From NCBI RefSeq assembly GCF_047496725.1, contig NW_027328678.1:62001-126000 (forward strand): a stretch of DNA of 64,000 bases. The letters run 5' to 3'. This document shows positions 55,660-64,000 of the stretch, piece after piece. The notes under the pieces were generated by a model. That model made no database searches. It saw only the letters and a list, made by a program, of their open reading frames with translations, and was not told where the DNA came from. The DNA is from Anoplolepis gracilipes (Eukaryota; Arthropoda; Insecta; Hymenoptera; Formicidae). Each line of letters starts with the position of its first letter. The first letter of the stretch is position 1. The translations under genes and the position numbers were made by a program.

Positions 55660-55930
55660 GGGTATTGTCGGCAGACGTAAGCCTCTGATTGTGAGTAATA
55701 AAGTTTGATACTCCGATCAACAGTGGAAGAGATTTTCGTAATCAATTGATTCCTAAATAGTGACAAATAAATTTTCTTGTCGATATTTTCTTTGGAAACA
55801 ATAGAAAGTATATTATTTCAAAAATAGACTATTTAAGATGAGTAGAACATCAAGAACAATCAAGGGATCAATCAGGTTTGTACTTCTGCGAATAGGATTT
55901 GTAGCAATCGTCTACATGGGCCGATTATCT

Positions 55931-56190
55931 GTGTGTGTGTAAATGTGGGATGTGTATGTATAAGTGTGTGTGAGGTATATGTGTATGTGTGTATAGGTTA
56001 TGTGTGAATGAATGCGGAATGTATGTGTATGTGTGTGGAGTGTTCGTGTAGTGTAAGAGCATGTAAAGTGTGTAGACATGCGTGTAAGTTATGTCACATA
56101 ACCTATGTGTGAGTGTGTGTGGAATATGTGTGTAGGGTGTGTGCAAGTGTATGTAAAGTGTGTGTACGTGCGCGTGTGTGTGTAGGGTAT
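55931..56190. repeat. (TG)n-rich low-complexity tract
   Basis: Long imperfect runs of TGTG interspersed with GTATGT and GTGTAAG. Confidence 0.85.
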
Positions 56191-56204
56191 GGAGCATGTT
56201 CGAA

Positions 56205-56315
56205 TCTTACCTTTACTGGCTGCATCATGCTCAGATCTTGCCTTCAGTGGCTGGATCATGTTCCGGTCTTGCCTTATAACTCGAAATGTTCCGGTCTTGC
56301 CTTATAACTCGAAAA
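56205..56315. repeat. Tandem repeat, about 30-35 bp units
   Basis: Three to four diverged copies of a GTTCCGGTCTTGCCTTATAACTCG-type unit. The last two are nearly identical. Confidence 0.6.
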
Positions 56316-56600
56316 GTACTCAATAAAGAAACATTTGATTATAGTGTTTTGGACAGCTCTCGAGGTCAGTTACAAGAATATGTAATAAAAAAAGGGGATG
56401 CTATTTAAAAAAATTGAGGTGACCTTCATGTGATCTTCAAATAATTCTTCAAGGTCAAACCAATGGTATCATCTTATGGCCCCCTCGAAACCAAACAACT
56501 TTTGTCTGAAACATTTTTCTCTCCCGGGCTTGGTTTTCGAGATATTCGACTGGATGGATTAAAATGATCCACCCTATATATACATATATATATACATATA

Positions 56601-57384
56601 CAGGGTGTCTCAGAACAACCTTTCGTCCGTAAAATGACGTATTCCTGACACAATTTTAAGACAATTTTTCCTTTACCAAAATTTGATTTGAAGCGTAGTT
56701 TTTTAGTTATAAGCAAAAATAGTTAGCAAATCACACGTCGAGTACAGAAGGCAGGCAGGAGCGGTGCGGCATACCGCGAGCGCGGGCGTTACTTTAATGA
56801 CCAAAAGTTGTTCCGGCTGTTGGACGCTGCGATCAGCTGATTGCTACACGCGATGTATGTATATCTGAGTGTGTGCGTAAAAGAAAGGGAGTGAGAGAAA
56901 GAGAGAGAGAAATAACCGTCTCCGCGACGGCGACGCTCCTTCGATTGTCATCGACATTGTCATCGACGACTTTAGACCGATCGATATATTGATTTTCTGG
57001 CTCAGCTGAGAGACACATCGCGTGTAGCAATCAGCTGATCGCAGCGTCCGATATTTTATTTTAAGGAACACTTATTCCTGATGTAATTATAAGACATTTT
57101 CTTCTTTACCAAAATTTTACTTAAAGCATAATTTTATGTTATAAGATAAAATAGTTAGCGACTCATGCGGCAGTAATTACCTCGGACGGTCAGTTGCGCC
57201 TGCGCTCGCGGTGCGTCGCGCCACTCTTGCCTGCCTTCTATACTCAACGCGTGATTTGCTAACTATTTTTGCTTATAACACAAAAACTACGCTTCAAATC
57301 AAATTTTGGTAAAGGAAAAATTGTCCTAGAATTGTGTCAGAAATACGTCATTTTACGGACAGAAGGTTGTTCTGGGACATCCTG
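56601..57384. mobile_element. MITE with about 0.19-kb inverted repeats
   Basis: It starts CAGGGTGTCTCAGAAC and ends GTTCTGGGACATCCTG, both flanked by TATA. The arms extend to about 56790 and 57195. The middle holds another inverted pair (GCGATCAGCTGATTG at 56829-56843 versus CAATCAGCTGATCGC at 57029-57043). It also holds a diverged second copy of the arm sequence (57060-57175), so it is a compound structure. No coding capacity. Confidence 0.75.
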
Positions 57385-57392
57385 TATATACA

Positions 57393-58368
57393 CACTGAGA
57401 AAAAAAAATAGTGGAACGGACTAAATTTGTATAGTTGGTTAATTCAATGGTTGATTCAACAATTATTTAATTGCACTAAAAAAGATATAGTTTAATCATA
57501 TTACCATCAACAATTTTTAATGAAGAATGAACTAAATGAATTCAACTAAATTATTTTGTTCGAAATATTAGTAGCATTTATTTGTTTTTACGTGCCATTT
57601 AGTTACTTAGATAATATATTTATTTTAATTTCAAGTATCAAATTGACTAAATGATACCGTGAGGACTGATAAATATTATGTATTTTCAACCAAATAATTT
57701 AATTAGATATAGAAAAAATTTTTGTTAAAATATTTAACAGATTTCGACAATTTCAATTTTTCAAAATGACGAAGAGTTTTGAAGCTTTAAAAAAATTATT
57801 TGATAGATGAATCAAACATTATCAAAAATCAAATAAATAAACTTTTTGGTAAAATTTCTAAGTTAAATAAAAATTCAGTTAATCTACACATGATTTTGTT
57901 AAAAATAATAAATATTTTTCTTCATAAATAACTAAAGAGCGTGATTAAATATCATATCATTATTATACAAAGTCAACTGCTTAATATGTTTCTTTTAACT
58001 AAATAAAATTGTTGTTTAAATTTGAATTTTGTTCAATTTTGAATTTTGAATTTTGATCACCGCGCAAGTGTCAGTACTACACTAGAGTACGCTAGCTGAG
58101 CTTGCACGAACACGTAAGGACATGACGTTGGCGCTTCCGAATAAGTTGCGATGGATAGTGAGTGCGGGTCTTTTCTTTTTTGTCGTTTGATCGCCTTTGT
58201 CGTTTTTGTCGTATTATCGTTCGTGTTAGGCATCCGAGTCTACAATACTGTGCGCGTTGCAAGAAGACGTGCCGTATAAGAAGAAGACGTGTCGTCACAA
58301 GAAGAAGACATCGTTTGATCGTTTATATTATATCAAATTGTGTCGTCAAGTGTGAAGTGAGAAACGTT
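57393..58368 (+). promoter_or_regulatory. Subterminal repeats and leader of the CACTG element
   Basis: Short motifs of CAACTAAAT and AACTAAAC type recur in both orientations (57420-57900). A transposase-binding array is a reasonable inference. No promoter motif was confirmed. Confidence 0.35.
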
Positions 58369-61300
58369 ATGGCAGATATTATTCGGTCGTGGGGGCTGAA
58401 ATCTGACGTAGAAGCAAATATTAAAAAAATATTGGAAGGTATGTACTGTAAAGTTTTTTATTTTCTTCATTTATGCAATAGTTTTTTCATGTTTTATTTA
58501 CGTATAGTTCTTGCATCATTTCTTTGTCGATCGAGGATAGAGATATTATATATACCAAAAAAACACATACGCAGCAAATAATCACGCGTGATACAGTGGC
58601 AAAAAAATGATGCCGGTACGAACGTTTATAAATCTCATCTATATACTTCTTTATGCATTGTAGATTAGTTTCTTTCTATGGCTTAAAACATATTTAGAGT
58701 TACTAATAAATAACTAGCACGAGATTTATAAAAGTTTGTACGTGCATCATTTTTTGTGCTGCTGTAGTATCATGCGTATTTGTTGTGCGGTGTTTGACAC
58801 GTGTTCTTTGATATTTGATATCTTTATCTTTGATCGGACAAAGTGATGTATAACTGCTTAAAATTTAAAGTCGCTTATTAGGTTCCATGTTTACTACTTT
58901 GTTAGCTAGAAAAATATGGATGAAAACTTTCGATATTATGATTATCTATCTATGTGCGTTCTTAAATATAATTTGGTAAAGTCAAAAATTTTCCATAAAA
59001 TATTGTGTCGACAATTGAAGTTTATTTATTTTAAACAAAACTATCTTGCAATTAACTAAACATTTAATTTTATCGACTAAATTTCTATTTCATTTGTTCT
59101 ACTTCTTTTCTTTCCATTTTTTAGGCGATAGAGTTATATATATTAAATTTTTAGTTGAACATTAAATTTGTCAACAATTAAAAAGCTAATTTATTTTGAA
59201 CGAAACTATCTTGCAATCAACTAAACATTTGATTTTGTCAACTAAATATTTATTTCATTTGTACTTATTTAATTTCCGTTTTTGAGGCAATAAAGTTACA
59301 TATATTAAATTTTTAGTTGAACATTAAATTTGTCAACAATTAAAAAGCTAATTTATTTTGAACGAAACTATCTTGCAATCAACTAAACATTTGATTTTGT
59401 CAACTAAATATTTATTTCATTTGTACTTATTTAATTTCCGTTTTTGAGGCAATAAAGTTACATATATTAAATTTTTAGTTGAACATTGAAATAGTCTGTC
59501 AACAATCAAAAAGTTTAGTTAAAACAAAACGTTTTGTAATCAACTAAAAATTTGATTTTATCCACAAAATATTTATTTTGTTTATTATATTAATTTTCTC
59601 TTCATTTTTGAGACAAAAATAAATTTTAATAAAAATTTTAAATTTTTAGAGAATGCTATTACGGAAGAAAATTTCCCCGTCCTTACCTCAGAGTTTATTA
59701 AAGAGATGATGCCCAAAATTGGATTAAGAATTGTATTTTCAAAAAAATGGACGGCAATATTTAAAAAAAAGGAAGAGCCTCATGTTAGTACGCATATAAA
59801 TATATTTTTCATTTTTGACAAAAAAAATTTTCTTACTTTTATCATGGAAAAAATCCTTTAAAAACTTTATCAATTTCTTAAGCAATAAATACATGGAGGG
59901 GGAGAACCTGTTTCTTATTTAATTCAATTAAATTTAAACATGTTTGTAATGTTTTTTTTTTAGAAGTGAATTTTAACGCCTATAATTTTGTAATAATTAA
60001 ATTCCACTAACTTGACTTTAGATAATTTTTTTAAGAATTTTATTTCCTCAAAAATTTTTAATCTCTCTTTATAAAACATTATCAATTATAAATGTTACCA
60101 ATAAAATAATGTGAACTCTTAAACGTGCTAATAGAAATAGGGGGATAAATATTTGAAAATAATTTTTTGACGTCGAAAATTAATTTAGCCATGATAAAAA
60201 TGAGAAAAAAAATTTTTTAAATACATTCTAATATACATAAGCATCCACAATTAAATTTTTTTGAGGAATTATTTTCATTCTTAAGCATTAATATCTATTT
60301 TTTACTGACTAGGTTACAAACTTGAGTGCAGAGATACCTCAAATGTCAGACAATATTTTGTCGCAAAATTCATTCGAAGATACTAAAAGTGTAAAAAGTT
60401 CATCTGAGGATGCTTATAATTTAAAAAGATGGGATGCTTTCTCGGGAAAGCTGACTTATGCCTTAAGAACGAGAACTATGAATCTTAAAGAAATTCTAAA
60501 TATTAACGCTCACGGAAAGGCAATTATAAAATCCTATAAAACCTCCAAGTTTTTAACACGAAACTCTAGAATGATGATTGTCGATATTATATTGACAGAA
60601 TTATTGAAAGAAACTATCCAGTAATTTCATTTTACATTTATTTATAATACGTTAAAATTGTTATTTATGTAATATACCTTAATATCTATATATATATATT
60701 TTTTAATATATATGTTTATATATGTTTATATTTTATATTTTCATTTTTATGTTTATTTTGTTTTCAGTTTAAAAAATGATGATTTTTCATATGTAGCAGA
60801 AGAAATAGTAAAATTATTTCCTACCGAAAGTACAAACACGTATTACATTCCGCCAATTTCAAAAAAATCATCACGATTTGGAAAATCGGAAATTTCACGT
60901 GGGAAATTAGTAGACAAATATCGAAATAAAACACGTACTTTAAAAGTTATTAATGAATGGAAACCACCAGCAGACGACCATAGAATTGAAAGATTGGACT
61001 CATCTTCCGATGAAGGTAGTCTATAGCTATGTTTTTAAATATACATATACATATATATATATAAACTTAAAATTATCTATTTATCAAATTAATCGAATGT
61101 TTATATATATTAATTAATTAATCTTACAGAAGCTATTCTTGAAGCTAAAGAATGGCTTCAAAGTCATCAAATGCCGTGGGAAATTGTTGTGTCTAATTGG
61201 AAGCGCACGGCTGAACATCGGCAAAAGAATATTAAGTCAAACCGTAATTTGAAATTGTCAAATCTTCGAAAGCTGGCCTATTCTGAAGCATCCAAATGGA

Positions 61301-62136
61301 TATACGTTAATTAAAGAGGATTACGCTTATTTACAATTATCAACGCGAGAGCTAACTTTAAAAAGTTGGCAAACTTTTTTTGCAAAAATTTTAACTGTTC
61401 GCCCACCAAAAAAAGACGATGACACTGCACAAGCTTTAGTGGAGTTGATTGCATGCGATGACTTGACTGATGGTAGGTGTATTTGCTTCTAAATAAATGT
61501 ACATCATATTTCATTTTGTGTAATTTGTCATTTGATGGAATTTCAGATTCAAAGATAGTTCAGCAAGTAAGACTTCTGCCACATCTATTTCCACCTACAA
61601 ACCGAATCCGTCAGAAAAGTAGTCAGTGGAAACCATCGATACCTGAATGTAAAGATAGTTTAATTATGTCAACTATAGTAAGTATTACCATTACTAATTA
61701 TCATTATTACCATTACTAATTATTAATATTTCTCGGTATAAGATTACTCGGTATAAGATTAGTCTTTACAGTTAATAATATATATATACATAATTTTTTG
61801 CAGTTAATAGCAGATATTACAAAAATACAACAAGAGAGACGAAAAGCAGCCGCGGATATAGGAATTACATTACAGCCTTTCATCATTACTGTCGGCCCAT
61901 CCAACGACGTTTCTGATATTTTTATATCAGTTGATGAGATTTTATATAAGGTATCGTCAGTTCTAAAAGCTATAGATATATGCTTTAAAATTTTTCAAGT
62001 CTTTGACGTTGAATACCCGATTGAAAGTGCTCATATTTGGTTGTTATTCCAAAGAATTTTATACGGTTATAAAAATAATTTGGATAAACTGACTCCAAAT
62101 GTAGCAGAAATAATAAGTGACATAATGGCACTTTAA
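58369..62136 (+). pseudogene. SAM-like domain gene of the CACTG element, seven exons, one frameshift
   Basis: Exons by GT-AG boundaries and frame: 58369-58438, 59650-59783, 60313-60620, 60768-61015, 61130-61472, 61547-61677 and 61804-62136 (stop). Together about 522 codons. Exons 1-2 (MADIIRSWGL...ITEENFPVLTSEFIKEMMPKIG) resemble a SAM domain. Exon 4 has FPTESTNTYYIPP and GKLVDKYRNK. Exon 7 has QPFIITVGPS and LKAIDICFKIFQVF. The later blocks recur in an uncharacterised animal family. A shift near 61255 breaks exon 5. All introns are small to medium except intron 1 (1.2 kb). Confidence 0.6.
58989..59636 (+). repeat. 162-bp tandem repeat, about four units, in intron 1
   Basis: Unit starts are 58989, 59151, 59313 and 59475. 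Units 2 and 3 are nearly identical. Outer units are diverged. Each junction carries AAATTTTTAG, like the acceptor of exon 2 (59640-59649). Confidence 0.85.
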
Positions 62137-62836
62137 GATTGAAACAGTCATAGATATACATTTCCTCATTTTTAAGTTAAATAATAAGGCAAGTTTTTTA
62201 TTGTTTCATTCTAATTTTTTATTTTTGAACAGCATATTTTAAAAATCTTTATATGATAATTTAAATATTAGAGAAGAGAGTCAAATGCTTTTTTAAAAAA
62301 AAGAATTATTACATTTTTTTAGCAAATTAATTACATTTCTCTCTTTTTTTAAGAAAGTTTATTAACATTTTATGTTTATTTAAATATCTATTTTAAATTT
62401 TATGACTGAACATTGTGATTGCTACCTCATTTATAAGATATAAAACACGATATTATAATAAGATCCAAAAATCATTGGATTGCCTAAAAAAATCCATAAA
62501 ATTATTTTTCCAAACATAATGGTTAAGTATTTTAAATTAATTTATTTTTAAGAGTTAACATTATCTATAAATTTAAACTACTTATATGTTGCTTTTGTTC
62601 ATTTATGTTTTATTTCTCTTCTTGCTTTCTTTAATTTTTTGAAAGTTTAAAAAAAAGTTTTGACTGCGTGTACTTTTGTTTCAATTTTTTGAAAAAATAG
62701 TGTAGTTTTTGCGTAAAAAAATTTCTTATTTTTATAGTACATTATTATATATACATTTATTATATATACATATATAGTTTTTTTCTTATTGCTTTGTTGC
62801 AAAAGATAATCTTTTCGTTTAAAGAAAATACCGAAA
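62137..62836. other. Spacer between the two genes of the CACTG element
   Basis: AT-rich intergenic region with poly-T stretches and no recognised motif. Confidence 0.5.
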
Positions 62837-64000
62837 ATGATTCCGTGTCCATTTTGCGAAACAAAATTATATTCTGAAATTTGTCTTAGTAAACATGTCA
62901 AACTGCGCCATAAGTCTTTAATATTGTCTGCCTGCTATTGCCGCTATGAAGGATGTGCAAGAATTTTTAACAATTTTTATTCATATAAAAGGCATTATTT
63001 TTCAAGACATTTTGGGTCACTTCATACAATACGAATCGATCAGAATAGAAACCTTGAAAATTATTCTTTTGACCTTACAGAAAGTTTGAGTGGTCCTAAA
63101 GTTGTGTTTTTGAATATTCAATCCTCACAACCGGAATATTCACTTCACGAGCCTGCAATTTTTAATATAGAAGCTTTCGAAGATATAGTACAAAAAAAAA
63201 TCTCATTATTTGTTTCACAACTTTACTCAAAATTGAATCTTCCACGATTGTTTGTGACTACTTTAATTGATAATTTGAAGAATTTGTATAATTTGACTCT
63301 CATACCGATTTTAAAGCAAAAATGTAGTTCTACAAATTACAAACAGGCTCTTTCAGATCTCAAAAAAATGTTAATAATATTGCAATACGGTTTTGATAAT
63401 TTCAAATCCAATCATTACAATTTAAAATATTTTGAAAAAGCAAATGTTCTGATAAGGCCACAATCGTTCAGAATTCATACATTGATAAGTTCTTACTTTA
63501 TCGGAGGAAAACGCAAAAACTCTCTTTCAAACACAGAAATCCAAGTCTATCTATAAAAACGGTCCTAAAAAAATTTCTAGAATTACCGAACGTTTTTTCT
63601 TCAATTTTAGAACACATTAAAGAATGCAAATCTAGCGAATTAATAATTTCAAATGTTCAGGGTGAATTATGGCAGAACATTGAATTTCAATTTGTAAAAC
63701 TGTATTTCCATTAATATTATATTTTGATGATGTTGAGATCAATAACCCACTCGGTTCGCATGCTAATATACGAAAACTTGGTGCCGTCTATTTTTCATTA
63801 GGATGTATTCCATATCAATATAGTAGTATGTTGGAAAATATATTTCTTGCTCAACCCTATTACACGAAAGATCATAGGATTGCCGGTAACCTAAGAACAT
63901 TTCGTAATATTATCGATCAAATAATAGATCTTGGAAAACATGGATTAACTATAAATGTGAGTGGCCAGCAACGAACAATTTATTTTGCTCTGTTAGCGAT
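62837..64000 (+). pseudogene. C2H2 zinc-finger plus DDE-like transposase, frameshifted
   Basis: ATG at 62837 opens two zinc-finger-like modules (CPFCETKLY...HVKLRH, CRYEGCARIFNNFYSYKRHYFSRH). A helical region follows (about residues 100-230). The open frame ends at 63556. The reading then continues in another frame (LPNVFSSILEHI) and, after a further shift near 63710, in FDDVEINNPLGSHA...KLGAVYFSLGCIP. That block is conserved in a repeated animal protein family. The FDD could be part of a catalytic acidic site. It runs off the window. Superfamily is uncertain. Confidence 0.45.

Larger units (their letters stand above)
57393..64000 (+). mobile_element. CACTG-type DNA transposon, right end outside the window
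   Basis: It starts CACTGAGAAAAAAAA at 57393, directly after the MITE. A subterminal region of repeated ACTAAAT/CAACTAAA motifs follows, then two genes in head-to-tail order: a SAM-like multi-exon gene and a C2H2/DDE-like transposase. CACTR ends and subterminal repeats point to the EnSpm/CACTA group. The right terminus is not in the window, so the ends cannot be paired. Confidence 0.5.

Noticed and set aside
55925..56197. ORF rich in His and Thr in the TG-repeat tract
   Set aside because: Product of the dinucleotide repeat on the opposite strand.
1..64000. CRISPR array, tRNA or rRNA genes, bacterial-type operons
   Set aside because: No spaced direct repeats of array type, no cloverleaf or rRNA sequence noticed, and introns plus retroelements show a eukaryotic genome.

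Overview
The window looks like one dense, nested graveyard of transposable elements from an insect genome, most likely a hymenopteran and possibly an ant. This rests on the element families seen together (Polinton with insect-type capsid genes, R1-like and tetranucleotide-tailed LINEs, Ty3/gypsy, Penelope, CACTG-type DNA transposons) and on spliceosomal introns near the right end. I found no single-copy host gene, tRNA, rRNA or CRISPR array. Almost every coding region is broken by stops or frameshifts. The main intact exception is one Polinton ORF. An R1-like ORF2 is interrupted by only one stop codon. Layout, 1-21.4 kb: four polypyrimidine blocks are the antisense of purine-rich non-LTR retrotransposons on the minus strand (1-6180, 9187-11390, 12476-15636, 16452-21401). 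Three carry endonuclease/RT ORF2 remains and share a 5' end signature. All three visible 3' ends carry short TCTA-type tails, and these three copies also have target-site duplications (TSDs). The first is split by an R1-like element (3711-5804) that has ORF1 but no RT and is bounded by a perfect 15-bp TSD. A decayed pogo/Tc5-type transposase (6400-7524) and a mariner-like MITE inside a candidate solo LTR (11632-12440) lie between them. Layout, 21.4-41.5 kb: P-like and Penelope fragments precede a decayed plus-strand gypsy (22851-28205), which is itself interrupted by a 2.5-kb LTR-like insertion. Then come two inverted copies of a transposase plus DUF4806-like gene pair (28206-29700 and 39831-41426). 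They enclose an R1-like element with ORF2 but no ORF1 (29701-34918) and a minus-strand gypsy with a 5' LTR (34919-39830), whose RT is split by a solo LTR. Layout, 41.5-56.6 kb: a hAT-like fragment is followed by a Polinton/Maverick gene cluster (45402-52691). Its capsid and protease genes are on the minus strand and its ATPase and integrase are on the plus strand. A Foldback-like palindrome made of 15-bp repeats (53853-54767) lies within remains of another element, and a DUF4817-type transposase N-terminus follows. Layout, 56.6-64 kb: a MITE abuts a CACTG-starting element that runs off the window. It has a seven-exon SAM-like gene and a C2H2 plus DDE-like transposase, both frameshifted. Functionally the only coordinated set of genes is the Polinton: packaging ATPase, major and minor capsid proteins, a PLA2-like/adenain-like protease fusion and an integrase. 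No DNA polymerase B was found and the integrase has lost its third catalytic residue, so it is a fossil. Family names are from motif recognition by eye. Boundaries marked by TSDs were read directly.
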